64,000 bases of DNA, from positions 186,001-250,000 of the forward strand of contig NZ_JBFRCT010000003.1 in the NCBI RefSeq assembly GCF_052113225.1, written 5' to 3'. The position numbers were made by a program, and so were the translations under genes. The notes below the pieces were generated by a model. The model was not told where the DNA came from and made no database searches. It saw only the letters and a program-made list of their open reading frames with translations. The stretch comes from Pristimantibacillus sp052113225 (GTDB taxonomy: Bacteria > Bacillota > Bacilli > Paenibacillales > Paenibacillaceae). Position 1 is the first letter of the stretch. Each line of letters starts with the position of its first letter. Positions 9,472 to 18,283 of this stretch are shown here, in pieces.

Positions 9472-9509
9472 TCTGCTTAGGCAGGTAATCGCAGAAAGAG
9501 AAGGAAATC

Positions 9510-11150
9510 ATGAAAAAAGATTCGCTAATAAAAGGAACATTAATCCTAGCGGCGGCCGCGCTTATAGCGCGGTTCCTCGGGATTTTTCAACGGGTACCGC
9601 TTGATCATATCCTTAAGGGAGACGGCGGAACATATTTTGCAGTTGCGAACAACGTATATTTGACGCTGCTCGTAGTCGCAACCGGAGGACTTCCCAGCGC
9701 CATTAGCAAAATGGTAGCCGAGCGTTATTCACTAGGACGTGAGCATGAGGCGAAGCGTGTCTATCAGGCAGCGCTGTTATTTGGCATTGTGACTGGGGTT
9801 ATCTTAACGATTGCCTTGTACGCAGCGGCTCCTTATTATGCTGTGCATATTGCCAAAACGCCGGGCGCGGAGGTCGCGATCCGGGCAGTAGCACCAACGC
9901 TTCTGATCTTCCCGATCATCGCGATGATGAGAGGCTACTTCCAAGGCCGTCAATTTATGATGGCGGGGGGCATGTCTCAGATCATGGAGCAAATCCTGCG
10001 CGTTATCGTTGGGGTTGCACTTGCTTATTACGTTGTCTCCATTGATTGGGGCGAGAAGTGGGGAGCAGCTGCAGCATCATTTGGTAACGTTATTGGCGGT
10101 GTTGGCGCTCTGCTGGTCATGATTTATTATGCCGGAAAGCTGCGCCGAGGAGACTTAGCGGAACGGCCAGTGGTAGATATCGAGGCCGTAAAAGCGGCTT
10201 CGAAAATTCCATTCCGTTCGATCTACCGTGAGATTTTTACGATATCTATTCCGATTGTTATTACGGCGATGACGGTTCAAATTATTTATACGTTTGATTC
10301 GTCATTATTCATTCGGTTAACTGAAGATTATTATGGCGGTTACCACGAAGCTAAAGCTGTCTTGAGGGAACTCAGCTTTAAAGCACAGACGATTGCCGGT
10401 ATTCCGCCAATCCTTGCGATTGCACTTAGTACCTCGATTATTCCGGTTATCTCGTCAGCTTATTCCCTTCGTAATATGAGAGAGGTTGAACGGCAAACCT
10501 CACTCGTTATGCGGATTGTTCTCTTTACTGGTGTGCCGGCAGCGCTTTGTATTGCGGCAGCATCTTACTCGGTAACAGGGCTGATCTTCGCTGATGCAAG
10601 TGGTTACGGTGTTGTAGCTGCTTTAACATCAGGAACGATTTTCCAAATTACGATGATGACCAGTAACTCGATTCTGTTCGGTCTAGGCAAGCAGCGTATT
10701 CCGATGATGAACACCTTCGTAGGTATTGGTCTCAAAATCATATGCAGCTACGCGCTTGCTCCGGTCTATGGGGTGTACGGTGTTGTTATGGCAACAAGCG
10801 TATGCTTTGTTATTATGACGTGGATGAATATGGAAGCGATCCGTAAAGAAGTGAGATTTACGGTGCTTGGCAGCCGCTGGCCTTCTTATATCGTAACGAT
10901 CGTTGTTTCGGTTGCTGCTGGCTGGGGAACGGAAGTTGGAATTCGGCATCTGACAAACAGCTGGCCGGACAAGCTTACTTATTTCGTATCAGCTGCTGTA
11001 GCAGCTGGCGTTATTGGAGTACTTTATCTCGTACTCCTGGTCCTGCTCCGTGTTGTTACAATGGAAGATGCGAGGTCCTTCCCGGGACCACTGCGTAAGC
11101 TGTTCATCCTGCTTCTAAAGCTGTTTAACCGTTCTGAGACGCAGAAATAG
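9510..11150 (+). CDS. MurJ/SpoVB/YtgP-type polysaccharide flippase
   Basis: A 546-residue MATE/MOP-superfamily membrane protein with about fourteen predicted helices. The N terminus (LIKGTLILAAAALIARFLGIFQRVPL) is typical of the SpoVB/YtgP branch, which flips lipid-linked precursors such as lipid II. YtgP-like proteins act in vegetative growth and SpoVB in spore cortex synthesis; context here (not among sporulation genes) does not decide. The start is ATG 9510 with AAGGAAATC just before. No terminator is obvious; a new promoter begins about 30 bp downstream. Confidence 0.88.
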   Translation: MKKDSLIKGTLILAAAALIARFLGIFQRVPLDHILKGDGGTYFAVANNVYLTLLVVATGGLPSAISKMVAERYSLGREHEAKRVYQAALLFGIVTGVILTIALYAAAPYYAVHIAKTPGAEVAIRAVAPTLLIFPIIAMMRGYFQGRQFMMAGGMSQIMEQILRVIVGVALAYYVVSIDWGEKWGAAAASFGNVIGGVGALLVMIYYAGKLRRGDLAERPVVDIEAVKAASKIPFRSIYREIFTISIPIVITAMTVQIIYTFDSSLFIRLTEDYYGGYHEAKAVLRELSFKAQTIAGIPPILAIALSTSIIPVISSAYSLRNMREVERQTSLVMRIVLFTGVPAALCIAAASYSVTGLIFADASGYGVVAALTSGTIFQITMMTSNSILFGLGKQRIPMMNTFVGIGLKIICSYALAPVYGVYGVVMATSVCFVIMTWMNMEAIRKEVRFTVLGSRWPSYIVTIVVSVAAGWGTEVGIRHLTNSWPDKLTYFVSAAVAAGVIGVLYLVLLVLLRVVTMEDARSFPGPLRKLFILLLKLFNRSETQK

Positions 11151-11176
11151 TGACATAAATCTACTTTTTCCATACA

Positions 11177-11206
11177 TTTACAATATCCCCTTTTCTCAGT
11201 TACAAT
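11177..11206 (+). promoter_or_regulatory. candidate sigma-A promoter of stalk-domain lipoprotein gene
   Basis: TTTACA (11177-11182), 18-bp spacer and TACAAT (11201-11206), about 60 bp upstream of the TTG start at 11268. Confidence 0.55.
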
Positions 11207-11267
11207 AGATAGGGTTATAGGTCTATTACTGTTACCCTATTACTAGTAGTGAAGGGAGATTTGCAAA

Positions 11268-12848
11268 TTGAAAAGGTTGAAAAGGTTTAAGAGGGGAATC
11301 ATACTGATTCTGTCTCTGGCCCTCGTTATTGTTGCGGGCTGTCAAGCGATCTCAGGCATTGACTTTAATGCGGTTCTGAAAAACACGCTTAAAGTGACCT
11401 CTTCTGAAGGCAAGCAGGCGGTAGAACTGAAGCTTCTCTTGAATGAAGAAGCTTTTGAAGGTATGTCCGATGAAGAAGCCTCACTGCTGAAATTATTTTC
11501 AAATTTTAAGATTCAGTTAGATAGCGTAAAAGTACAAGATGCTAGTCACGCTTCATACGCGGGCAAGCTGGTCCTTAGCGGAAATGTTAACATCGGCTTC
11601 TCGATCAAACAGTCGGATACAACGGCTGTAATTGAGGTAGAAGGTGCGAAGCTTCCGATCGTTCTGGATGTGAGCGGCTCTGGCCTGGGTTCCATGCTTG
11701 GAACAACAGAGCTTGATGCAGATGCTGCAGCTGGACCGGACGAAGAAGCATTAACAGCAATTGGCAAAGAGGTTATGGACAGTGCAACGGACTTCTTCAT
11801 CAATAATCTGCCTAATCCGGATAAGCTGTCGGTTAACACTGTTCAAGAGCCGATTAACGGAGTTAACACTTCGCTCTTCCATGTGAAGGCTGAACTCAGT
11901 GGTACCGAAATTTGGACATGGGTAAAAAAATATGTAGACGTGCTTGCTAACGACCATGATGGTATGGAAAAGTTCGTGAAGCAGATCGTTACGATTGTTA
12001 GCAGCCACCCTGAGCTTTGGGAAGAAACCGGTGTGAATCCATTCGAGCAGACTGGTCTTGATATGCCAACAACAGAGGATCAGATCAAAGAAGCTACAGA
12101 TGAACTTATGGCGGCTATTGTATCTCTTCAAGATGAGTTTAAAGCTTTGGACGAAGAGAGTGCAGAGGATCTCAAGCAGATCTTCAATGATGATTCATCA
12201 ATCAAAGCCGATCTGTATGTGGACAGCAAGCTGGATATTCGTAAGCAGGCGGTTGATGTTACGTTTAAACCAAGCGAGCAGGCGCTGTTCCCACTTGAAG
12301 GCTTGGTACTCCATATGGAGAGCGAAATGTGGAATGTAAATGGCGACGTAAAAGCGGATGCTCCAGTCATTCCTGATGCGGCCATTACATCGGATCAGCT
12401 TGATTCGCTGCAAGGCTATCAGGTGCTGAGAATGTTCGATACGAAGTCCACTGCGTATGCTCTTCTGCAGCAGCTGCATATCGGCAAACAAACGGTTGAG
12501 CTGTCTGTTGATTATGGCCGATATCCGGCAATTGTAACGCCCAAATATGTGACCATTGTTCCGCTCCGGACTGTCGCTGAAGAGCTTGGCGCTACGGTGA
12601 AATATGATAAAAAGACAAAAAGTGTTACAGTCTATGATGAAGCGACGAATACAACAATTGTCCTGAAGGATGGCTCAGACAAAGTAACGGTTAACGGAAA
12701 AGCCGCTACATGGTCGTTTGTATCGAAGTCCGTAGACGGCGCATTGTATGTAGCTGGCCGTGACTTTGCGAATGCACTTGGTGCGAAGGTTCATTGGGAT
12801 GACAGCTACGGCAGTGATACCTTTGTCATTGACCGTGAAGTGAGCTAA
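11268..12848 (+). CDS. lipoprotein with C-terminal stalk (copper amine oxidase N-terminal-like) domain
   Basis: A 526-residue secreted lipoprotein. The signal peptide ends in lipobox IVAGC with Cys25. A long central region of alternating helices and strands (about 30-400) has no family I recognise. The last ~120 residues form a stalk domain (YVTIVPLRTVAEELGATVKY... VTVNGKAATW... LYVAGRDFANALGAKVHW), a module abundant in Paenibacillus exported proteins. Role unknown; extracellular attachment or scaffolding is plausible. The start is TTG 11268 with GAAGGGAG ten bases upstream. A thioredoxin-like gene follows after 31 bp and shares its terminator, so the two probably form an operon. Confidence 0.82.
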   Translation: MKRLKRFKRGIILILSLALVIVAGCQAISGIDFNAVLKNTLKVTSSEGKQAVELKLLLNEEAFEGMSDEEASLLKLFSNFKIQLDSVKVQDASHASYAGKLVLSGNVNIGFSIKQSDTTAVIEVEGAKLPIVLDVSGSGLGSMLGTTELDADAAAGPDEEALTAIGKEVMDSATDFFINNLPNPDKLSVNTVQEPINGVNTSLFHVKAELSGTEIWTWVKKYVDVLANDHDGMEKFVKQIVTIVSSHPELWEETGVNPFEQTGLDMPTTEDQIKEATDELMAAIVSLQDEFKALDEESAEDLKQIFNDDSSIKADLYVDSKLDIRKQAVDVTFKPSEQALFPLEGLVLHMESEMWNVNGDVKADAPVIPDAAITSDQLDSLQGYQVLRMFDTKSTAYALLQQLHIGKQTVELSVDYGRYPAIVTPKYVTIVPLRTVAEELGATVKYDKKTKSVTVYDEATNTTIVLKDGSDKVTVNGKAATWSFVSKSVDGALYVAGRDFANALGAKVHWDDSYGSDTFVIDREVS

Positions 12849-12879
12849 TCATTGTAGTTAAGCAGGGAGGATGACCAGC

Positions 12880-13224
12880 ATGATTAAATTATCAACAGAT
12901 GTGGCCTTCCGTGAAGCAGTTCAAGGCGACGGTATTACAATGGCGGTATTTAAGACGACCTGGTGTCCAGACTGCCATTATATTGATCCGTTTATGCCGG
13001 AGGTAGAGCAGCAGTACAGCGGAAAAATTTCATTCTACGAAATTGACCGTGATGAGCTGCCTGATCTATGCTCCGAGCTGAACATTCTTGGCATTCCAAG
13101 CTTCGTTGCTTTCCGGAATGGCAAAGAATTGATTCGGTTCGTCAGCAAGCTGCGTAAAACACGGGATGAAATTGAACAATTCCTGGAGCGTACGGTGCAG
13201 ATAGCGGACGCACTTCCGAACTAA
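12880..13224 (+). CDS. thioredoxin-family protein
   Basis: A 114-residue thioredoxin fold with redox motif WCPDC (canonical thioredoxin has WCGPC) and the cis-Pro loop LGIPSFVAF. No signal peptide, so cytosolic; probably a thiol-disulfide oxidoreductase of the YtpP-like group. The start is ATG 12880, nine bases after AGGGAGG; the upstream ATG 12871 directly abuts the ribosome-binding site. It is downstream of a stalk-domain lipoprotein and ends at a strong terminator. Confidence 0.9.
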   Translation: MIKLSTDVAFREAVQGDGITMAVFKTTWCPDCHYIDPFMPEVEQQYSGKISFYEIDRDELPDLCSELNILGIPSFVAFRNGKELIRFVSKLRKTRDEIEQFLERTVQIADALPN

Positions 13225-13236
13225 AAGACACACATA

Positions 13237-13282
13237 AAAAAGCCCGAATCACTTTCTAAATTGAAAGAGATTCGGGCTTTTG
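13237..13282 (+). terminator. intrinsic terminator
   Basis: Long stem AAAAGCCCGAATC(A)CTTTC with GAAAG(A)GATTCGGGCTTTT and a 6-base loop, T tract at the right and A tract at the left, so it could work in both directions. Confidence 0.9.
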
Positions 13283-13422
13283 TTATTAAAGATTTTCCTC
13301 GTCTGCATCATTGCCACGGAACTGTCACACCCTAGGAAGTGTCACATTTTCAACATGGCTTTTGACCCTTATAATCGCTATAATGAGGTGACAACAAAAC
13401 CCCGAAAAAAGGTGATTTTATT

Positions 13423-14355
13423 ATGGTTACCGGCCGTTTTCGCACGCTTGCTCTCGCATCGTGCATCGGAATGCTTTTTGTATTGCTCGCCGGAGCACTT
13501 GTAACAAATACCGATTCGGGACGCGGGTGCGGAGATGATTGGCCGCTTTGCAACGGTAAGTTTATTCCTTCTTATACAATGGAAACTGCGATTGAATTTT
13601 CACATCGTTTAATTACCGGATTCGAAGGTCTGCTCGTTGTGGCTGCCTTTGGTGCAATCTACCTGCTGTTTCGGAAAAATAAGCCTGATTACAAAGAACC
13701 GTTTGTGTATGCCAGCGGAGCTTTACTCTTTACGATTATTCAAGCGCTGATGGGCGCTGCAGCTGTTGTTTGGTATCAATCTGCTGCCGTAATGGCGATT
13801 CATTTCGGCATATCCTTGATCGCATTTGCTTTTACGCTGCTTTTGGTTGTATGGTCTTACCGTGCGAAGAATGGCAAGCCTGCGGAGTTTGTGGTGCCAC
13901 GCGCTATTTTTCCTCGTATGCTGGCTGTCTCCATATTTTGTTATATCGTGGTTTACCTCGGTGCTTATATTCGCCATACCGATTCGGCGGGTGGCTGCCT
14001 CGGCTGGCCGCTTTGTAACGGTGAAGTTGTACCGGAGCTCGAGGGTGCAACAGCAGCAGTCTTTATTCATCGTGTAGGGGCACTTATTTTTGGTCTTGCT
14101 CTCATTGGTTTGTATGTACATGTACGGAAAATCAGCCGCAGAGGCGAAGGCCTTACGAAATCTGCTGGCTGGGCGCTTATCCTTGTAATTGCGCAGATCT
14201 TGAGTGGTGCGCTGCTAACGGAGACAATTGGGAACGAAGATTGGTTCCTGTTTACGAACTTGCTTCATAATCTGATTATTACGGGCTTGTTTGGAATATT
14301 GAGTGATATGCTGATACGTTCCTGGCGGCTGCGGGAAGGACGGGAAAAAGTTTGA
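13423..14355 (+). CDS. ctaA: heme A synthase
   Basis: A 310-residue, eight-helix membrane enzyme that oxidises heme O to heme A for cytochrome oxidase. Both halves of the internal duplication are visible. Extracellular cysteine pairs occur in GRGCGDDWPLC and GGCLGWPLC. Heme-ligand histidines are in EFSHR, AIHFG, FIHRVG and LLHNLI, and the catalytic Glu lies three residues before the first His (IEFSH), as in the B. subtilis enzyme. The start is ATG 13423 after AAAAAAGGTGA. Its stop overlaps the TTG start of the UbiD-family gene, implying coupled translation. No ctaB is next to it. Confidence 0.95.
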   Translation: MVTGRFRTLALASCIGMLFVLLAGALVTNTDSGRGCGDDWPLCNGKFIPSYTMETAIEFSHRLITGFEGLLVVAAFGAIYLLFRKNKPDYKEPFVYASGALLFTIIQALMGAAAVVWYQSAAVMAIHFGISLIAFAFTLLLVVWSYRAKNGKPAEFVVPRAIFPRMLAVSIFCYIVVYLGAYIRHTDSAGGCLGWPLCNGEVVPELEGATAAVFIHRVGALIFGLALIGLYVHVRKISRRGEGLTKSAGWALILVIAQILSGALLTETIGNEDWFLFTNLLHNLIITGLFGILSDMLIRSWRLREGREKV

Positions 14356-16112
14356 GTTTTCAAAACCTGCGTGAATTTGTTGAGGTATTAAAGAAAGAAA
14401 AGGACCTGCTCGTCATAGACGTGCAGGTTGATCCATATTTGGAGCTGGCTGAAATTCACCGCCGTGTCATTGAAGAGGAAGGTCCGGCGCTGCTTTTCAC
14501 CAATGTGAAGGGTACTCCATTCCCTGTTCTTACGAATATGTTTGGGACAAGCCGTCGTGTCGATCTGGCTTTTGGACCACGTCCCGAAGAAATTATGAAA
14601 CAGATTGTTGGTGCTGCGGATCGTATTATGCCGCCAACGCCTAAAGCCTTATGGGGCGAGAAAAAGCTGATTTGGGACATGCTGAAGGTAGGCATGAAAG
14701 AAGTGCCAAGCGGTACGGCGCCGATCCTGCAGTCTCTGAAACGTCAAAACCCGCTGAAGGATCTCCCGAGAGTAACCAGCTGGCAAGAGGATGGCGGACC
14801 GTTTGTAACACTGCCTCTTGTCTATACGGAGAGCTTAAAATCCCGCAAAGCGCATAATCTAGGGATGTACCGAATGCAAATCTTTGATGATTCCACAACG
14901 GGTATGCATTGGCAAATACATAAAGGCGGGGGCTTCCATTATCACGAAGCGGAGCAACGGAACGAAGCGCTGCCGGTGTCTGTTTTCCTTGGCGGTCCTC
15001 CTGCTCTAATCGCTTCTGCGATTGCGCCGCTCCCAGAACATCTGCCTGAGCTGCTTATGGCTTCCCTCATCTTGGGAGGCAAGCTACCGGTTGTAGCTGA
15101 TCCGCATAGCAAACATCGGATTCCAGCAGAAGCAGAATTTGTGATCAGCGGTCATGTACCGCCGCATATTCGCAGAGCCGAAGGGCCATTTGGCGATCAC
15201 TTTGGGTATTATTCGCTTGTTCATGATTTCCCTGTCTTTAATGTTAATCATGTTTGGCATCGTAAAGATGCGATCTACCCGGCTACGATCGTAGGTAAAC
15301 CTCGTCAAGAAGACTATTATTTAGGCGAGTATTTGCAGCGTCTGCTGGCACCGGCATTCCCGATGGTTATGCCAGGCGTCAGAGAGCTGTGGGCTTATGC
15401 AGAAGCCGGCGTGCATGCGCTGGCAGCAGCTGTTGTACGTGAATCGTATTCCCGTGAGGCGCTTTCTACAGCATTCAGTATCCTTGGCCAAGGTCAGTTA
15501 ACCTTAACGAAATTCCTCATCCTGACTGATCAGCCAATTGACTTGTCGCGCTTCGACGTCTTGCTTGAGACGGTGCTTGAGCGGTTCCAGCCGCAGACCG
15601 ATCTATTTGTTTTTGATGAAACGTCACATGATACGCTGGACTATACAAGCGGCAAATTTAATCATGGCAGTAAAGCGGTTATGCTTGGTGTTGGCGAGCC
15701 CATTCGAGAGCTGCCATCGAGCTATGAGGAAGGCATTATTGAAGAAATCAATAATGCACAGGTCTATTGCCGAGGATGTCTTGTTGTATCCGGAGCAGCC
15801 TATGAAGCAGAGCCGCAGCTTGCGGAACGCCTGCTTGCAAGATTGTCGGAACGTGGTACAGAATGGCCGCTTATCTTCCTAGTTGATGACGCTGATATTG
15901 CTCATGGCCAAACGTCATTCTTATGGACGGTATTTACTCGGTTCAATCCGGCGGATGATATTTATGCCAATGCCGATATTCGCCGTCATCATTTTGGCTA
16001 CAAACTGCCAATCGTGATTGATGCAAGAATGAAGCCGGGTTATCCGGATGAATTATTCACACGTGAGGATATTACGGAGCTGGTTGATCGCAGATGGAAC
16101 GAATACTTCTAA
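14352..16112 (+). CDS. UbiD-family decarboxylase (possible menaquinone-pathway MqnL)
   Basis: A 586-residue UbiD-family enzyme, expected to need prenylated FMN and a divalent metal. Characteristic stretches are GMHWQIHKGGGFHYHEA, PLPEHLPELLMASLILGGKLPVV and RRAEGPFGDHFGYYS (Glu about 277). UbiD proteins decarboxylate aromatic or unsaturated acids. The genome uses the futalosine menaquinone pathway (mqnE, 19.4 kb), whose late decarboxylation is assigned to a UbiD homologue, and the gene is translationally coupled to ctaA; decarboxylation of a (prenylated) dihydroxy-6-naphthoate is therefore my inference. The start is TTG 14352, overlapping the ctaA stop. Confidence 0.85.
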   Translation: MSFQNLREFVEVLKKEKDLLVIDVQVDPYLELAEIHRRVIEEEGPALLFTNVKGTPFPVLTNMFGTSRRVDLAFGPRPEEIMKQIVGAADRIMPPTPKALWGEKKLIWDMLKVGMKEVPSGTAPILQSLKRQNPLKDLPRVTSWQEDGGPFVTLPLVYTESLKSRKAHNLGMYRMQIFDDSTTGMHWQIHKGGGFHYHEAEQRNEALPVSVFLGGPPALIASAIAPLPEHLPELLMASLILGGKLPVVADPHSKHRIPAEAEFVISGHVPPHIRRAEGPFGDHFGYYSLVHDFPVFNVNHVWHRKDAIYPATIVGKPRQEDYYLGEYLQRLLAPAFPMVMPGVRELWAYAEAGVHALAAAVVRESYSREALSTAFSILGQGQLTLTKFLILTDQPIDLSRFDVLLETVLERFQPQTDLFVFDETSHDTLDYTSGKFNHGSKAVMLGVGEPIRELPSSYEEGIIEEINNAQVYCRGCLVVSGAAYEAEPQLAERLLARLSERGTEWPLIFLVDDADIAHGQTSFLWTVFTRFNPADDIYANADIRRHHFGYKLPIVIDARMKPGYPDELFTREDITELVDRRWNEYF

Positions 16113-16144
16113 TCATGAATCGCTAAGAGAGGCGGGAGCGGCCG

Positions 16145-16852
16145 ATGCTGCGTTTTCTATTCAATGAACCGGAACGGGAGCCGGAAGGTCGTCTTGCTGA
16201 AACGATACAGCTGATGAATCAGTTCGTGTCACTGCTTCACGAGAAGATCGAGGCGGGCAAGGATATAGACCATAAACTGCGTACCTATGAAGTATGGACG
16301 AAGGGTTTACTTGCATCCTTGAACGAAATCGAGCAGAGCTGTTATGCCGCTCGGCGCTTCAAGGAGAAGATCAAGGCTCCATCGGTCAGTCAGATGTCGG
16401 AAGAAGAGATGCTGAACTATCAGCGTTATGTGTATTTCGACAAAAATGCGTTTATCCGGATTTTCGCCTTGCTTGATAAGTTGAGTATATTGCTCAATGA
16501 TATGCTCGGTATGAAGACGGAGCGGATTAAGCCACATTTCTCCTACTTCACCGTTCTTCGCAATATGCGTGACAAGAAGGCGCATCCGGATTTGACCTGG
16601 AAGCTAAGCGATATCAAGGAAAGCCTCAAGGAGCCGATGGGCAGGCTGCGAAAGCGCCGTAACACGGAGATTCACTATATGAATACGGAAATGCAGGATG
16701 ATCTGGCCCAAAGCCATACGATGTATGGTGAGGAGGTTCGTCTTGAGAATATTGAAGGGCAGTCACAGGATCTACAGGATGGATTGCAGTTGGTAACAGG
16801 ATCATTACGTCTTACCTTTGATTATGCCTGCAAATTTATACGAACCAGGTAA
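16145..16852 (+). CDS. HEPN-domain protein (Cthe_2314-like)
   Basis: A 235-residue, all-helical soluble protein. Near residues 172-182 it carries RKRRNTEIHYMN, fitting the Rx4-6H motif of HEPN nucleases. Helical spacing and this motif resemble the Cthe_2314-like HEPN family. Many HEPN proteins are RNases or toxins, often paired with MNT nucleotidyltransferases, but no such partner is adjacent; it sits between a UbiD enzyme and an SDR. A non-toxin role is possible. The start is ATG 16145 after GAGGCGGGAG. Confidence 0.65.
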   Translation: MLRFLFNEPEREPEGRLAETIQLMNQFVSLLHEKIEAGKDIDHKLRTYEVWTKGLLASLNEIEQSCYAARRFKEKIKAPSVSQMSEEEMLNYQRYVYFDKNAFIRIFALLDKLSILLNDMLGMKTERIKPHFSYFTVLRNMRDKKAHPDLTWKLSDIKESLKEPMGRLRKRRNTEIHYMNTEMQDDLAQSHTMYGEEVRLENIEGQSQDLQDGLQLVTGSLRLTFDYACKFIRTR

Positions 16853-16875
16853 GCGAATCGCGAGGGGGATTGCTC

Positions 16876-17655
16876 GTGGAGCTGATGGGCAGAACGGCGC
16901 TTGTAACAGGGAGCGCCAAAGGGCTTGGTAAACGAACTGCATTGCAGCTCGCAAGTCTTGGCTGCAGCATCATGTTAAACTACCTGGAGAGCGGACAAGA
17001 GGCGCTGGAGTTACAGAGCGAGATCGAGAAGATGGGCGTAAGAGCTACGGCTATTCAAGGCGATATTGCAAGCCCTGTGGGTGTAGCAAAGCTTGCTGCA
17101 GCCGCGGAAGCCTGGAATGGCGGCATCGATATTCTGGTGAATAACGCTGGTCCGTTCATGCGGGAGCGTCGTCTGTTCGCCGAATACAGCGAAGAGATGA
17201 TTATACAGCTGTTAAACGGTAATCTGCTCGGTGTGATGCTGCTTGATCATAAGCTGCTCCCTGGCATGCGTGAGAGAGGCTGGGGACGGATTGTGCATCT
17301 TGGCTTTGGCCATGCGGACGAAGCAAGAGCGTGGCCTCACAGGGCTGTCTATGCGGCAGCTAAAACGGGGCTGGTCTCTTTCACCAAATCATTGGCGGTA
17401 GAAGAAGCACCACATGGCATCACCGTCAATATGATTGCACCCGGCGATATTCGGGGTCTGAATAAAGAGATGACGATTGATGATGCCGCCGCTCTTCGGG
17501 ACCTGGAATCCCCGATTGGGAGACCTGGAACCGGTGAGGATGTAGCAAGAGTGATCGGATTCTTATGTCAATCCAAATCCGATTTCCTGACCGGCAGTAT
17601 TATTAATGTGACCGGCGGCTTTGACGCCATACGTTCTAATATTATTGGGTTGTAG
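16876..17655 (+). CDS. short-chain dehydrogenase/reductase family protein
   Basis: A 259-residue Rossmann-fold protein. Coenzyme motif TGSAKGLGKR, NNAG motif (LVNNAGPFMR) and catalytic Tyr159-Lys163 (YAAAK) are present, and the C terminus (DFLTGSIINVTGGF) is typical of classical SDRs. The position that normally holds the catalytic Ser, 13 residues before Tyr, appears to be His146 (LGFGHADEARAW). Substrate unknown. The start is GTG 16876, eight bases after GAGGGGG; the TTG at 16870 is too close to it. A bidirectional terminator separates it from the convergent yutI-like gene. Confidence 0.87.
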   Translation: MELMGRTALVTGSAKGLGKRTALQLASLGCSIMLNYLESGQEALELQSEIEKMGVRATAIQGDIASPVGVAKLAAAAEAWNGGIDILVNNAGPFMRERRLFAEYSEEMIIQLLNGNLLGVMLLDHKLLPGMRERGWGRIVHLGFGHADEARAWPHRAVYAAAKTGLVSFTKSLAVEEAPHGITVNMIAPGDIRGLNKEMTIDDAAALRDLESPIGRPGTGEDVARVIGFLCQSKSDFLTGSIINVTGGFDAIRSNIIGL

Positions 17656-17660
17656 ATAAC

Positions 17661-17704
17661 AAAAAAAGAGTCTTGCCTGCGTGAAGCGGGCAAGACTCTT
17701 TTTT
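17661..17704. terminator. bidirectional intrinsic terminator
   Basis: AAAGAGTCTTGCC paired with GGCAAGACTCTTT around a short loop, A run on the left and T run on the right; it sits between convergent genes ending at 17655 and 17715. Confidence 0.92.
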
Positions 17705-17714
17705 AATTCCAAGC

Positions 17715-17960
17715 TTAGAATACTTGAACAACTTCCTGTACGCCTTCAACCTCTTCGAGCAAAGCGCGCTCGATGCCGGCTTTCAGTGTAATTGTGGAAC
17801 TTGGGCAGCTTCCGCATGCACCCATCAGACGAAGTTTAACGATACCGTCCTCTACGTCCACCAATTCTACGTCGCCACCGTCACGTTGCAGGAACGGACG
17901 CAATTTATCCAGTACGTCCAATACTTCATCGTACATTGTATCTTGTGCTTGTTCACTCAT
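17715..17960 (-). CDS. yutI: NifU C-terminal-like Fe-S scaffold/carrier
   Basis: An 81-residue single NifU C-terminal domain with the cluster-binding CGSC in LMGACGSCPSST, matching B. subtilis YutI and other Nfu-type carriers that pass Fe-S clusters to apoproteins. The start is the second ATG (MSEQAQ) at 17960, nine bases after AAAGGAG; the ATG at 17969 overlaps the ribosome-binding site. It sits near yuzB, a YutJ-like gene and yutM, as in B. subtilis. Confidence 0.9.
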   Translation of the reverse strand: MSEQAQDTMYDEVLDVLDKLRPFLQRDGGDVELVDVEDGIVKLRLMGACGSCPSSTITLKAGIERALLEEVEGVQEVVQVF

Positions 17961-18047
17961 TGCAATCATCTCCTTTCTCCCCTATTATAGTACAAAGTGC
18001 AAGGATTGAAAATGGATATCAACCGCTAAGGCCAGGTGATTCGAAAA

Positions 18048-18281
18048 ATGTCTAAACCACTTATTGAGTTCTGTAATGGCAATATGCATCATGGTACAGA
18101 ACAATTCATGAAGCAGCTGGAAAAAAATGAACAGCTGAAAGTGGTCGAATACGGATGTCTTGGCAATTGCGGAGAATGTTACTTGAAACCATTCGCGTTA
18201 GTAAACGGCTTGATTGTTGCAGCAGACTCCGTAGATGATCTGACCATTCGTATTCGAGATACTATCAGCATTAAGCAATAA
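18048..18281 (+). CDS. yuzB: YuzB-like DUF1450 protein
   Basis: A 77-residue protein matching the YuzB/DUF1450 family, with clustered cysteines in YGCLGNCGECYLKPFALVNG that look like a metal or Fe-S site. Function unknown. The start is ATG 18048, eight bases after AGGTGA. It is divergent from yutI and convergent with the NDH-2-like gene, ending only two bases from it; this neighbourhood is conserved with the B. subtilis yut region. Confidence 0.87.
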   Translation: MSKPLIEFCNGNMHHGTEQFMKQLEKNEQLKVVEYGCLGNCGECYLKPFALVNGLIVAADSVDDLTIRIRDTISIKQ

Positions 18282-18283
18282 TT

